A model generated the notes under the pieces. The model saw nothing but the letters and a program-made list of their open reading frames with translations, had not been told where the DNA came from and ran no database searches. Position numbers and translations under genes: made by a program. From Mesorhizobium sp. WSM3860 (GTDB taxonomy: Bacteria; Pseudomonadota; Alphaproteobacteria; Rhizobiales; Rhizobiaceae), in contig NZ_NSGF01000007.1 in the NCBI RefSeq assembly GCF_002294995.1, forward strand, positions 1 to 64,000: a stretch of 64,000 nt of DNA. The letters are read 5' to 3'. Of this stretch, positions 20,082 to 29,314 are shown piece after piece. How positions within the stretch are numbered: the first letter of the stretch is position 1; every line of letters starts with the position of its first letter.

Positions 20082-20822
20082 CTAGGGCAATTGCTTCAAG
20101 ACGCCAACCACCGCCATACCGTCGGTGAAATATGGATCGCCGCCGCCGTTCCTGCCGTCTTTCGTCGCGCCGATCCCCGGGATCTCGCTGGTCGATGTCA
20201 GCATGCCTGCGGTGCTGAGATCTCCGATCAGGAAGTTGCGCTCGGCGTCGATGTCCGGGCCGATATGGTGGGTGATGGCGCCGGTGTCGTGGCTCAGGCC
20301 GACGCCGCGGTCGAAGCTGGCGGCGCCCAGCCAGAGCGGGCGGCCGTCGTCGCCGACGGTATTTGTCTGCCAGAAGCGGACGTGGTGGCGCCGGTCGGCG
20401 CTGTCGCCGATCGGCTTTTCGAAAGCAAGGTCCTGGACGCGGCCTTCGAAAAGCAGGCGGCTGATCGGCGCATCGGGATAGGGCCGGGAGAACAAGACGC
20501 TCTCGCCGATGTCGATCGCTGTCCTGAGTGTGACGGCGTCGGCCGTGTCCCAGCCGGCGACGGCAAAGGCGTGGACCACCTCCTTCTCGGTGCCGACAAG
20601 TCCGACATTGATCGGGTCGCCGGGAATGCCCTGCGGCGTGTGCGTCACCATCTCGAAGCGCTGCGTACGGAAGCCGCGCTCCCGCCACGTCCAGAATTCC
20701 GGCGCGGCAAGATAGGCAAAACCCAGATAGAAGGCACAGAAAGCCGCCAGCCAGATCGCCGCGCGTCGCCTAAGGCTTCGCCCACCCACGAGAGACCACT
20801 CCCAAGCCTGTGCCCGGCCCAC
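20082..20822 (-). CDS. LssY C-terminal domain protein
   Basis: A 246-residue inner-membrane protein: one N-terminal helix (AAIWLAAFCAFYLGFAYLAA) and then an LssY-C-like domain with NVGLVGTEKEVVHAFAVAGW, FSRPYPDAPISRLLFEGR, FEKPIGDSADRRHHVRFW, HIGPDIDAERNFLIGDL and a final YFTDGMAVV. LssY was named from the Legionella type I secretion locus; the function of the stand-alone domain is unknown. It lies 93 bases upstream of the CorC gene on the same strand. Confidence 0.8.
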   Translation of the reverse strand: MGRAQAWEWSLVGGRSLRRRAAIWLAAFCAFYLGFAYLAAPEFWTWRERGFRTQRFEMVTHTPQGIPGDPINVGLVGTEKEVVHAFAVAGWDTADAVTLRTAIDIGESVLFSRPYPDAPISRLLFEGRVQDLAFEKPIGDSADRRHHVRFWQTNTVGDDGRPLWLGAASFDRGVGLSHDTGAITHHIGPDIDAERNFLIGDLSTAGMLTSTSEIPGIGATKDGRNGGGDPYFTDGMAVVGVLKQLP

Positions 20823-20862
20823 TCTATGCGGTGTTGGGCCGGTTGGGCAGTAGGCCGAAGGG

Positions 20863-21687
20863 TCAGCGGCAGGCGCGGTGGCCGCTCCTGCGGTTCTTGA
20901 CGTCGAAGTGGAAGTGGTTGCGGTGGTCGTAATTGTAGCCCGGGCCTAGCACCGTGTTGAAATACTGGCAGCCGTCGGCGCGCACATTATTGAGGAAGCC
21001 GCGGGTGCGGAAGGCGAACAGGCCGGGCTTGCGAACGTCGATGTCGTCGCCATTGTTGAGCTCGATGCTCATGACGTCGAGCGCATTGCCCTTGCCGTGC
21101 TCCGACAAGACGCCTTCGCCGGCGATGTTGCGGCAGGAATAGCTCGATCCCTGATGGATCGCCCTGACGCCGGAGAAATAGCGCCAGCGGGCGGCCGGCA
21201 CCAGCTCGTTCCTGGTCCAGGCGGCGAAGGTCGCGGCCATGTTGCAGGTCAGCGTCGCTGCCGGTTTCATCTCGACGCTGCCGATTGCCGAAACTTTCAC
21301 CGGGAAATCGATGCCGCATTGGCCTTCGTGGATTGGCTGGATATCCTGGTAAACCACGCCAAGCCGTTTCAGCTCATTGCGGCAGTCGATCTCGCTGGCA
21401 GGCATCTGCTGCGGCGAAGACATCGGCTCATCCATGCGCGGATAGGCTGCCTGGGTCAGATAGGGATCGGAAGGAACAAGCCTCTGCATGCCGGAATATT
21501 GCGGAGTCTCGGCCATGGAGGCGGTCTGGCTGCCGACGTCGACGGCCGGTTGCAGCGAGAAGACATCACCGGTGGTGCAGGCCGAGACCGCTGTCATTGC
21601 TAGCCCGGTTGTCAGTCGGACGGCGGCGGAGCGCGCACGAGTGCTTAGTCGCGCCAAGGCGAGGCTGGCGCCAAATATTGCGGCCAT
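20863..21687 (-). CDS. Extensin-like C-terminal domain protein (LAS-type peptidase fold)
   Basis: A 274-residue exported protein. N-terminus hydrophobic (signal peptide or lipoprotein signal ending S-A-C-T-T-G-D). The C-terminal domain, shared with plant extensin-like proteins in databases, carries LSEHGKGNALDVMS and NHFHFDVK: the His, Asp, His metal ligands typical of the LAS/D,D-carboxypeptidase superfamily. Conserved cysteines (CRNEL, CGIDFP, C-R-N, C-Q-Y-F) are likely disulfides. A role in peptidoglycan turnover is inference. ATG 21687 chosen as start of the hydrophobic segment. A paralogue lies just upstream. Confidence 0.83.
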   Translation of the reverse strand: MAAIFGASLALARLSTRARSAAVRLTTGLAMTAVSACTTGDVFSLQPAVDVGSQTASMAETPQYSGMQRLVPSDPYLTQAAYPRMDEPMSSPQQMPASEIDCRNELKRLGVVYQDIQPIHEGQCGIDFPVKVSAIGSVEMKPAATLTCNMAATFAAWTRNELVPAARWRYFSGVRAIHQGSSYSCRNIAGEGVLSEHGKGNALDVMSIELNNGDDIDVRKPGLFAFRTRGFLNNVRADGCQYFNTVLGPGYNYDHRNHFHFDVKNRRSGHRACR

Positions 21688-21800
21688 CGGAAGGCATCCT
21701 GTCCCCGGATGGCACAAGTCTAGTCGGCAAGAGTAAAGGAAAGATCAGCGCCGGCATTCACGCCTGGGGCGGAATTGCGGCATCTGTTCTTCGCATCCAC

Positions 21801-22949
21801 TCATTGGCAGAACGTTCCGCCATTCCGTCTCGGCTCGAGATCGAAGTGGAAGTGCAGCGCATGGTCCGGATCGCTGCCCGGGCCGAGCACCGTCTTGAAC
21901 GGACCGCAGGCGGCCTTGCGGATCGTGTTCAGGAAGTTTGCATCCTTTTCGGGCGGCACCGGGCCGACCTGGATCGTCCTGCCGTCGGAGAGTGTGAAGG
22001 AAGCGATGTCCAGCGCATTGCCGAAGGCGTGCTCCGAAAGCTTTCCACCACCGTTGCGTGGGCGGCAAACAAAGGCGGAGGCCTGGGCGATCGATTTGAG
22101 ATCGGCGCCGAATTCGGCCTTCGCGGCGGGTTGGATGACTTCGGCGGCAAATCGTGCCGCGGCCTCCGCCATCCGGCAGTTGAGTTCGGCGCCGGCGCCT
22201 ATGCCAATCGATTTGCCCAGCGTTTTCATGATGATGGGATAGGGGATGGAGCAGCCGATTTCGGCATCGTGCTCGGCCTTGTGCTCCTCGAATTCGACGC
22301 CGAGCGTCTTGAGGCGCTCACGGCAGGCTACTTCCTCCGCGGGCATTTTGTCGGCTGGCAGCTCAGCGGAGCGCGGATCGGGCAGCATTTTGTTGTCGTG
22401 GGTATCAGCCGGCTTTTCAGGTGGCTTTGGTGCGGCAGCGGGCGGCTCCGGTTCCGCGATGTCGGGTCGTTGTGTCGGAATCGGCACCGCTGCAGGCGCC
22501 TCAGGTTCGTTCGTGTCGGTTGACAGCTCGGGGGCCGAAGGCTCGGGATGCTGCCGCTTTCCCTGACGAGACTTTTCTTGATCGATCCGGGCGGATGCGT
22601 CAGCGTCCTTTGGACCGGCAGCCTTCCGCTCTTTCATCGTTGCGGTGTCGGCCTTTTGCGCTTCCGCGGGCCTTGGCTCTGGCACCGGAACGTCTGCGGG
22701 CAAGGTCGGCTGCTCCTGCGTTTGCTGTTGCGCCAGCTTTGGCGCGATATGTTGCTTGCCGCGCGATCTCACGCGGTGCTTGCTCCTCGGCCGCAGTGGC
22801 TGATCGGCCCGCAGCGTCAACGGCTGCTCCATACGCGGTGTCAGCGGCGGCCTGTGACGATGCTTGGCATCGGCCGGCGTGACCAGCAAAATCCCCGCCA
22901 CCAAAGGCAGCGCCAGTCTGCAAAATCCGGAAAAGCTCAGCGTCGCCAT
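21801..22949 (-). CDS. Extensin-like C-terminal domain protein, paralogue with long linker
   Basis: A 382-residue exported protein: signal peptide (LALPLVAGILLVTPADA), a 160-residue low-complexity linker rich in Pro, Lys, Arg, Glu and Ala, then an extensin-like domain with CRERLKTLGVEF, KLSEHAFGNALDIAS and ALHFHFDLEPR. The same His/Asp/His metal set as in the adjacent downstream gene is present, indicating tandem duplication. The Pro-rich basic linker could span the peptidoglycan. Start taken at ATG 22949; no clear ribosome site is seen. Confidence 0.82.
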   Translation of the reverse strand: MATLSFSGFCRLALPLVAGILLVTPADAKHRHRPPLTPRMEQPLTLRADQPLRPRSKHRVRSRGKQHIAPKLAQQQTQEQPTLPADVPVPEPRPAEAQKADTATMKERKAAGPKDADASARIDQEKSRQGKRQHPEPSAPELSTDTNEPEAPAAVPIPTQRPDIAEPEPPAAAPKPPEKPADTHDNKMLPDPRSAELPADKMPAEEVACRERLKTLGVEFEEHKAEHDAEIGCSIPYPIIMKTLGKSIGIGAGAELNCRMAEAAARFAAEVIQPAAKAEFGADLKSIAQASAFVCRPRNGGGKLSEHAFGNALDIASFTLSDGRTIQVGPVPPEKDANFLNTIRKAACGPFKTVLGPGSDPDHALHFHFDLEPRRNGGTFCQ

Positions 22950-23025
22950 CGGCCGGAAACGGGCCCGGCATCGCAAGGTTGCCTTGGACGCTGCGGCGCT
23001 GCGATCAAAATCGGTTACCGGTTCG

Positions 23026-23451
23026 TTACGCGCCGATCGCCTCCAGGCCTTCCTCCAGCCAATCGGCGAGCTGCGGCAGTCCGAGCAGGTACTTTGCGGT
23101 GCGCTTGTTGGCGCGTTCGCGCGCGGCCGCCACCGCGTCGACCCATTCGGAAGCTTCATAGTCGCCGCGTCCCACCCAGGCCAACGCTACGAGCTCGGCC
23201 GCTTCATCGACGTTGAGATCGTTGATCAGCTCTCGGAACTCCTCCTCGGTGAGGTCTTCCGACGCCTCCTCGACAAGGCCGTCGTGATGATGACTGTCGT
23301 GCCTGTCGCCATCGAACTCGACCTCGTGCTCGGCGCCGTCGTCGTAGTCCTCGTTGACGGCGGCGCTCAGCGCCTTGGCCTTCAGGATGAACAGGCGCAC
23401 GGTGTCCGGGTCGATGGAAAGCTCCCATTCCTTCTCGAGGCGCTGCTGCAC
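23026..23451 (-). CDS. DUF3775 domain protein
   Basis: A 141-residue soluble acidic protein. The C-terminal half has the DUF3775 pattern: LTEEEFRELINDLNVDEA, ALAWVGRGDY, and ANKRTAKYLLGLPQLADWLEEG. A His/Asp-rich segment (D-R-H-D-S-H-H-H-D) lies in the middle. The family is widespread in alphaproteobacteria with unknown function. Its stop is 76 bases upstream of the second extensin-like gene on the same strand. Confidence 0.85.
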   Translation of the reverse strand: MQQRLEKEWELSIDPDTVRLFILKAKALSAAVNEDYDDGAEHEVEFDGDRHDSHHHDGLVEEASEDLTEEEFRELINDLNVDEAAELVALAWVGRGDYEASEWVDAVAAARERANKRTAKYLLGLPQLADWLEEGLEAIGA

Positions 23452-23630
23452 TGGCCTTTCTCCTCCGTGTGCGCTCGACTGATGATAGCGGATTTGCGGC
23501 CCGCGTCACATCCGTCCGCAGAGGCGATGCGCTCCCCCGCCTCCAAATAGTTTGGCTGTTGACAGCTTTTCGGGATGAAACCGCATCGAGGCGGCGTTAA
23601 TCTGCCGTTGTCACGCTCAAGGAGGCTCCG

Positions 23631-24176
23631 ATGCGCAGACGTTTGCTTGTTCAGGTCTTGGCTGTTGCGGTTAGCCTGCCGCTGTTCGCGGCGCCTGCAT
23701 TCACCGCCGGCGAGGGCGGTGGCGGCGGTGGCGGTGGCCAGACGACCACCCAATGCAAGAAGGGTCAGGTCTGGGATAAGAAGAAGAAGAAATGCGTCGT
23801 GCCGCAGTACGGCATGCTGGACGACGACAGCATCTACGAGGCAGGCCACGATCTGGCGATGGCCGGGCGCTACGACGAGGCGATCTCGGTGTTGACGCTC
23901 GCCGCCAACAAGCAGGATCCGCGCATTCTCAACTATCTCGGCTATTCGCATCGCCATTCCGGCCGTGTCACGGTCGGCCTCGGCTACTACGAGGAAGCGC
24001 TGCGCATCGACCCCAACTACACGCTGGTGCGCGAGTATCTCGGCGAGGCCCATCTGCAGATCGGCGATCTTGCCGGCGCCCAGGAGCAGCTCAAGGAAAT
24101 CGAGAAGCGGACCGGCAAAGGCTCGCGCGAATACGGCATGTTGTCGGAGCAGATCGAACGTTTTCTGAGGAGCTGA
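23631..24176 (+). CDS. Secreted TPR-repeat protein
   Basis: A 181-residue exported protein. Signal peptide (LLVQVLAVAVSLPLFAAPAFTA), then a glycine run, a short C-x-x-G-x-x-W-D-K-x-x-x-x-C cysteine loop, and about three TPR helices pairs (AMAGRYDEAISVLTLAA; NYLGYSHRHSGRVTVGLGYY; EYLGEAHLQIGDLAGAQEQL). AAGGAGG sits 6 bases before ATG. It is a scaffold-type periplasmic protein; partner unknown. Divergent from the DUF3775 gene. Confidence 0.82.
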   Translation: MRRRLLVQVLAVAVSLPLFAAPAFTAGEGGGGGGGGQTTTQCKKGQVWDKKKKKCVVPQYGMLDDDSIYEAGHDLAMAGRYDEAISVLTLAANKQDPRILNYLGYSHRHSGRVTVGLGYYEEALRIDPNYTLVREYLGEAHLQIGDLAGAQEQLKEIEKRTGKGSREYGMLSEQIERFLRS

Positions 24177-24350
24177 TTCTTGCCCGATGCTTTTCGAGGC
24201 CGGTTGCGAGCAATCGCAGCCGGTTTTTTGCTGCCGGCATTCCGGATTTCGCGCCGGACGGCCTTGCGAAAGCGGTGGTGATTTTACTGAACTTCATTTT
24301 TGAGCGTGAAAATCGCGCGAAGATCGCTATATTCAGGGAAATTGTGGTGA

Positions 24351-24392
24351 AACGGTTCCGTTAGCCCGAGGCTGCCGGACCGTTTTCTTTTT
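24351..24392 (+). terminator. Intrinsic terminator in the greA leader
   Basis: AACGGT-T-CCG (24351-24360) pairs with CGG-A-CCGTT (24376-24384) with one bulged T; the loop contains a smaller AGCC/GGCT hairpin. A T-rich run (TTTTCTTTTT) follows. It sits 60 bases before the greA ATG and after a TATATT box at about 24329. It may end the upstream TPR transcript or act as a leader attenuator for greA. Confidence 0.75.
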
Positions 24393-24452
24393 GTACCCAA
24401 CGACAAGGCTATTCCCGAAAAGCGGGGGTGGTGGCAGGAAAGGTCAGGCATC

Positions 24453-24926
24453 ATGATCAAGGTCCCGATGACAGGCGAGGGGTTCGCGTCATTGAAGGAA
24501 GAACTGCGCTGGCGCCAGCAGGAAGAGCGTCCACGCATCATCGAGGCGATCTCCGAAGCGCGCTCGCATGGCGACCTGTCCGAAAATGCCGAGTACCACG
24601 CGGCGAAAGAGTCGCAGAGTCACAATGAGGGCCGTATCAACGAGCTCGAGGACCTGATCGCGCGCGCCGAGGTGATCGACGTGTCGAAGCTCAGCGGCGA
24701 CAAGGTGAAGTTCGGCGCCACCGTCGTGCTGGTCGACGAGGACACCGAGGAAAAGAAGACCTATCAGATCGTCGGCGACCAGGAAGCGGACGTGAAGTCA
24801 GGCCGTATCTCGATCTCCTCGCCGATCGCGCGCGCGCTGATCGGCAAAGAAGTCGGCGATGCCATCGAAGTCAACGCCCCGGGCGGCGCACGGGGTTACG
24901 AGATCGTCCAGGTGCAATTTATTTGA
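24453..24926 (+). CDS. greA: Transcription elongation factor GreA
   Basis: GreA binds the RNA polymerase secondary channel and stimulates cleavage of backtracked RNA. The 157-residue protein has the N-terminal coiled coil with the catalytic acidic tip ([20 protein letters not shown], including D-L-S-E-N-A-E-Y) and the C-terminal FKBP-like domain ([32 protein letters not shown]). Length is standard. AGGAAAGG precedes the ATG. The end lies 3 bases from the end of convergent waaC. A terminator-like hairpin in the leader may control expression. Confidence 0.97.
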   Translation: MIKVPMTGEGFASLKEELRWRQQEERPRIIEAISEARSHGDLSENAEYHAAKESQSHNEGRINELEDLIARAEVIDVSKLSGDKVKFGATVVLVDEDTEEKKTYQIVGDQEADVKSGRISISSPIARALIGKEVGDAIEVNAPGGARGYEIVQVQFI

Positions 24927-24929
24927 GGC

Positions 24930-25904
24930 CTAGATTGGCGCTTCCGATCTAAGCGCCAGCAGCCGATCCGCTTCGGCCATCACTTCAGTCGGCGTGACTT
25001 TGCCGCCGGCGGGCGCCAGCAGTGTCGATGAAAACGGCCCGCGCGGGCCGGTCAGGCCCGGCTCCGTCGCCAGGAATATGGCGACGGTCGGCAGGCCGAA
25101 GGCGCTGGCGAGATGGGTGAGGCCGGTGTCGGCGCCGATGATGAGCGTCGACCGGCCGAGGATCGCGGCGACATCCGCTAGCGGCGATTTCGGAACCAGC
25201 ACCGTTTCCGGCACGGCGCCGGCGATCGCCTCGGCAACGCGCTTTTCCGCTTCGTTCGACCAGGTGACGATCGGTGTAAATTGCTTGGCCACCAGTCGGC
25301 CCGCAGTCCCGACCCAGTCTTCGACCGGCCATTTCTTGTCTTCGCGGCTGGTGCCGTGCAGCAGGAAAGCCGTTTTACCTTCGATGCCGGAAAGTCCGCC
25401 CGCCGGCGGCACTATGCCGGAGTTGAGCGTCGCGAGGTCCGCCCGATACCCCAGCGCCAGGCCGAACAGGCGTCTGGTGCGCTCGATCGCGTGCAGGTCG
25501 CGCGGCACCGCGTATTTGCGGTCGTAAAACAGCGCCGCCGAAGGCTCGCGGGCGCTCGAGCGGTCGAAGCCGGCGATCGGTGCGCCAGCCTGTTTGGCGA
25601 CCACGGCCGACTTCAGCAGGCCCTGGGCATCGATGACCAGGTCATAGCGACCCGAGCGAAGCGCACGTCGCAGGCCGGCCATCTCGCGCCATGTGCCGCC
25701 GTCGAACGGCTTCTTGCGCCAGCGCCGGATCGCCACCTTGTGGATGGTTCCGATCGCCGGATGCAAGGCGACGATGGCGGCGAAGGCCTCTTCCACGCAC
25801 CAGTCGAAGCTTATGTCCGAGCGATTGCGGAGCGCGTCCTCGACGGCCGGGAAGGTGTGGATGACATCGCCCATCGACGATGTCTTGACGATCAGAACCC
25901 TCAT
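24930..25904 (-). CDS. waaC: ADP-heptose:LPS heptosyltransferase I
   Basis: A 324-residue GT9 glycosyltransferase that adds the first L-glycero-D-manno-heptose to Kdo of lipid A. Motifs: N-terminal VLIVKTSSMGDVIHTFPAVE (the acidic D of S-x-G-D), FLLHGTSREDKKWPVEDW (ADP-heptose loop) and IIGADTGLTHLASAFGLPTV. It is coupled to waaF by a 4-base overlap (ATGA at 25901-25904). With hldD it forms the minus-strand arm of the heptose cluster. Confidence 0.93.
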   Translation of the reverse strand: MRVLIVKTSSMGDVIHTFPAVEDALRNRSDISFDWCVEEAFAAIVALHPAIGTIHKVAIRRWRKKPFDGGTWREMAGLRRALRSGRYDLVIDAQGLLKSAVVAKQAGAPIAGFDRSSAREPSAALFYDRKYAVPRDLHAIERTRRLFGLALGYRADLATLNSGIVPPAGGLSGIEGKTAFLLHGTSREDKKWPVEDWVGTAGRLVAKQFTPIVTWSNEAEKRVAEAIAGAVPETVLVPKSPLADVAAILGRSTLIIGADTGLTHLASAFGLPTVAIFLATEPGLTGPRGPFSSTLLAPAGGKVTPTEVMAEADRLLALRSEAPI

Positions 25905-26908
25905 GCGGCCGCAGGAATTTCAAGCAACCGGTCGGCGGCGGCGGCGACCCGCGCGACATCGAGCGTCTTAAGGCAGTTGAGATGGCCGAGCGGGCAGACC
26001 TTGCTGTGGCAGGGCGAGCAGGAAAGGTGCAGCCAGATCAGCTCCGAACGATCGGTCAGCGGCGGCGTGTTCTCGGGCGAGGTCGAGCCATAGACGGCGA
26101 CGATCGGCGTGTCGACAGCGGCCGCCACGTGCATCAGCCCGCTGTCGTTCGAGACGGCTAGCTTCGCCGCGGCGATCAGATCAATGGCATCCTCGAGCTT
26201 CGTCCTGCCGGCAAGGTCGACGGCGCCCGGCGCAAGCCTCGCGATCTCGCCTGTGACCTCAGCGTCGTTCTTCGAGCCGAGCAAGGCGACACCCAGGCCT
26301 TTTGCCGTCATCCCGCGGGCTAGCTCGGCATAGTATTCGCTCGGCCAGCGCTTTGCCGGACCGAACTCGGCGCCCGGCAACAGGGCGACGAATTCTTTTG
26401 CGCCCAGCCCGAACCGCGCCAGCAGATCGGCCTGATTGGCCATATCGACGGTGAGTTTTGGCGGGCGAAAGGTGCCGCCGCGCGCGAGGCCGAAATAGGC
26501 CCGTGCCGTGCGCCGCTTCACCGCATCGGGCAGCGGAACGATGTCGGTCAGCAGGCCGTAGCGCATTTCCCTCAGATGGCCGACGCGGCGCGGAATTCGG
26601 GCGAAGAACGGGATCAGCGCCGATTTCCAGCTCCCCGGCAGCACATAGGCCATGTCGTAGCGGCCGCGCAGCAGGCGGCCGAAGCGCCTGCGGCTGCGGA
26701 ATTCGAGCGCGCCGGGCATCAGTGGAAAGTCGATCTGGCAGCGTATTTCGGGCATGCGCTTGACCAAAGGCGCGGCCCAAGCCGGCGCGAGCACATCGAT
26801 GGCCGCATTCGGATGCCTTTCCTTCAGTGCCGCGAACAGGCACTGGGCCATGACCATGTCGCCCACCCAGCGTGGGCCGATCACTAGGATCGTTGGGCTT
26901 TCAGCCAT
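25901..26908 (-). CDS. waaF: ADP-heptose:LPS heptosyltransferase II
   Basis: A 335-residue GT9 enzyme adding the second inner-core heptose. Motifs: [20 protein letters not shown] at the N-terminus, [20 protein letters not shown] and [20 protein letters not shown], followed by [10 protein letters not shown]. The S-P-C-H-S-K-V-C-P cluster near the C-terminus is frequent in WaaF. Start overlaps the end of hldD by 25 bases; its stop overlaps the waaC start. Both overlaps support an operon hldD-waaF-waaC. Confidence 0.93.
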   Translation of the reverse strand: MAESPTILVIGPRWVGDMVMAQCLFAALKERHPNAAIDVLAPAWAAPLVKRMPEIRCQIDFPLMPGALEFRSRRRFGRLLRGRYDMAYVLPGSWKSALIPFFARIPRRVGHLREMRYGLLTDIVPLPDAVKRRTARAYFGLARGGTFRPPKLTVDMANQADLLARFGLGAKEFVALLPGAEFGPAKRWPSEYYAELARGMTAKGLGVALLGSKNDAEVTGEIARLAPGAVDLAGRTKLEDAIDLIAAAKLAVSNDSGLMHVAAAVDTPIVAVYGSTSPENTPPLTDRSELIWLHLSCSPCHSKVCPLGHLNCLKTLDVARVAAAADRLLEIPAAA

Positions 26909-27831
26909 TCGACATAGTCTCTGACGCCGGTTTCGACGGTGCGGAATTGGCCATTGTAGCCGGCCGCGCGCAAGCGGGACATATCCGCCTCAGTAAAACT
27001 CTGATAGCTGCCCTTCAGGTGTTCGGGGAAGGGAATGAACTCGATCTCACCTTTGCCGAGCGTGTCGATCACCGTCTCGGCAATGGCGCGGAACGGCTGG
27101 GCGCGGCCGGTGCCGCAGTTGAAGATGCCGCTTGAGCCCCGCTTCCATAGCCATAGATTGACGTCGGCGACGTCGCCGACATGGATGAAGTCGCGGCTCT
27201 GCTCACCGGGGCCGAACCCGCCATAGGCGCCGAACAGCTTCGGGTTCTGGCCCTGCTCGACCTGGTTGAACAAATGGAAGGCAACCGAGGCCATGGCGCC
27301 CTTATGCGCCTCGCGCGGCCCGTAGACGTTGAAATAGCGCAGGCCGGCGACCTGCGAGTGATCGGTGTCGAACACAATGCGGCGGACATAGTCGTCGAAC
27401 AGCTTCTTCGAATAGGCGTAGACGTTGAGCGGCCGCTCGAATTCCGGCTCCTCGCGGAATTCGCTGCCGCCGCCATAGACCGAAGCCGAGGAGGCGTAGA
27501 GGAAGGGCACGCGCAGCCCCAGGCAGGCGTGCAGCAGGCGCTTCGAATAAGCGTAGTTCACGTCCATCATGAACTTGCCGTTCCATTCGGTAGTGGTCGA
27601 GCAGGCGCCCTGATGGAAGACGGCCTCGATGCGGCCCAGCCCGCCATCCTCGAGCCGGGCCAGAAGCTCGTCCTTGTCGAGGTAGTCGGCAATGCGGAGA
27701 TCGGCCAGATTGGCGATCTTGTGGCCGTCGGTCAGATCGTCGACGACCAAGATATCGTCATGGCCTTCGGCATTCAGCGCGGCGACGATGTTGGAGCCGA
27801 TCATGCCGGCGCCGCCCGTGACGATGATCAT
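26884..27831 (-). CDS. hldD: ADP-L-glycero-D-manno-heptose-6-epimerase
   Basis: A 315-residue extended short-chain dehydrogenase that epimerises ADP-D-glycero-D-manno-heptose at C6. Rossmann motif [16 protein letters not shown], catalytic-type Y-x-x-x-K ([14 protein letters not shown]) and substrate loop [12 protein letters not shown]. The Gly-rich loop has M in place of F/Y. ATG 27831 gives the conserved MIIVTGG start; the frame is open far upstream but not coding. First gene of the minus-strand heptose arm. Confidence 0.95.
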   Translation of the reverse strand: MIIVTGGAGMIGSNIVAALNAEGHDDILVVDDLTDGHKIANLADLRIADYLDKDELLARLEDGGLGRIEAVFHQGACSTTTEWNGKFMMDVNYAYSKRLLHACLGLRVPFLYASSASVYGGGSEFREEPEFERPLNVYAYSKKLFDDYVRRIVFDTDHSQVAGLRYFNVYGPREAHKGAMASVAFHLFNQVEQGQNPKLFGAYGGFGPGEQSRDFIHVGDVADVNLWLWKRGSSGIFNCGTGRAQPFRAIAETVIDTLGKGEIEFIPFPEHLKGSYQSFTEADMSRLRAAGYNGQFRTVETGVRDYVEWLKAQRS

Positions 27832-28049
27832 CCTTGTGAGCCCTGTTTCGTTGCCGATTCCGGCCCTTATAGGGGAGGCGCGAGGGAGTGTCGATAAATG
27901 GTCGCTGGTTGCGGAGCATCGGCTACGACGAATGTAGGGATGGATCGGCAGAACGGCTCGCGAGATAAGCTCTGCCGCGCGCAATAAGCTATGGTGCCTT
28001 TGAGGGTGGCAAGAGCCATCGGCGCGCGTTCTTGCCGTTGGTATTTGCC

Positions 28050-28484
28050 ATGACATCTGATTTGAAGCCCGGCCTTCGCCACGTTCAAACTCTACGGGTC
28101 GACGACTCCCTGACGGTTCCGGCCATGACAACTGCCTTTGCGGGTTTCGGCGACATGCCACCGGTTTTCGCCACCGCTTTTATGGTCGGCTTCATCGAAT
28201 GGGCATGCGTCGAGGCATTGCGTCCGTTCTTGCGAAGCCATGAGAGAACCGTGGGCACCCATGTCGACGTCAGCCATGTCGCCGCGACGCCCGTCGGCAT
28301 GACGGTCACCGCTGATGTCGAGCTTGTCGCGGCGCAGGGGCGAAAGCTGCGCTTCAAGGTATCGTGCAGCGATCAGACCGGACTGATCGGCGAAGGTTTC
28401 CACGAGCGCGCGGTCATCGACCATGACAAGTTCATGGGACGCGTTCTTGCCAAATCAGGGCAGACCGGTTCGTCGCCACAGTGA
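28050..28484 (+). CDS. Thioesterase, fluoroacetyl-CoA thioesterase-like hotdog protein
   Basis: A 144-residue single-domain hotdog protein. The pattern [17 protein letters not shown] (Thr and Glu) and [16 protein letters not shown] (His) matches the Thr/Glu/His catalytic set of the FlK-type thioesterases. Substrate unknown; many such genes are house-cleaning acyl-CoA thioesterases. Divergent from hldD with 218 bases between. ATG 28050 (MTSDLKPGL) is preferred over 28032. Confidence 0.8.
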   Translation: MTSDLKPGLRHVQTLRVDDSLTVPAMTTAFAGFGDMPPVFATAFMVGFIEWACVEALRPFLRSHERTVGTHVDVSHVAATPVGMTVTADVELVAAQGRKLRFKVSCSDQTGLIGEGFHERAVIDHDKFMGRVLAKSGQTGSSPQ

Positions 28485-28531
28485 GGCCGCAAAGCTCCCG
28501 CTTCAGTCGGCTCTTATCGTGAGGGATCAAG

Positions 28532-29164
28532 ATGCCGTCGACCGAACTGCTTATCGCCTTTTTCGTCACCACGGCTATCTTCGCCTACATTCCCGGACCG
28601 GCCATGCTCTATGCGGCGGCGCAGACCATGGCGCGCGGGCGTTGGTCGGGGCTGACGGCGGCGCTCGGCATCCATCTCGGCGGTTACGTCCATGTCCTTG
28701 CCGCCGCAACCGGACTGTCGGTGTTGTTCCACGCCGTGCCGCCGCTTTACATGGCCGTCAAACTTGTCGGCGCGCTGTACCTGATCTGGCTCGGTGTTTC
28801 ACTGTTCCGCGCCAAAATCCAGGGAAACGGAACGCTCCCTCCCATCGAGCGAAAATCGGCGCGTCGCGCCTTTTTCGAAAGCATCACGGTCGAGGTGCTC
28901 AATCCCAAGACAGCCATCTTCTTCATGGCTTTCCTGCCGCAGTTCATCGATGCCTCGGCGACCTTTCCGGTTTGGCTGCAGTTCGTGGTGCTGGGAACCG
29001 TCGTCAACCTGATGTTCTCGTCGGCCGACATCGTTTGCGTCTTTCTGGCCGGCGCGATGATTGCACGGCTGCGCCGCTCGGGTCGCGCGCAGCACCTAAT
29101 GCAGCGTGCGGGTGGCGCCGTGCTTGTCGGTCTCGGCGTCCATGTCGCCTTGCAAAGGAGCTGA
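28532..29164 (+). CDS. LysE/RhtB family exporter
   Basis: A 210-residue inner-membrane protein with about six hydrophobic segments. Features: TAIFAYIPGPAMLYAAAQTM at the start (P-G-P-x-x-x-x motif of the LysE family), LKxxxG-like LVGALYLIWLGVSLFR, and VEVLNPKTAIFFMAFLPQFI (N-P-K). The family exports amino acids, homoserine lactones and related compounds. It sits 47 bases after the thioesterase gene on the same strand, so a small operon is possible. Specificity cannot be read from sequence. Confidence 0.9.
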   Translation: MPSTELLIAFFVTTAIFAYIPGPAMLYAAAQTMARGRWSGLTAALGIHLGGYVHVLAAATGLSVLFHAVPPLYMAVKLVGALYLIWLGVSLFRAKIQGNGTLPPIERKSARRAFFESITVEVLNPKTAIFFMAFLPQFIDASATFPVWLQFVVLGTVVNLMFSSADIVCVFLAGAMIARLRRSGRAQHLMQRAGGAVLVGLGVHVALQRS

Positions 29165-29314
29165 TCCGTCCGGCGGCCTTGGCCGTGCGCCCACCCGCCC
29201 GCCGTTGCGCTGGCCCCAATTGCGGTATATCGGCATCGCGATGAACGAAGAGCGCTGGATTTCCGGCGCTGCAACCCCGATCAAGAACCGCCTTTTGCGG
29301 CGCGTGCCAGTGAG

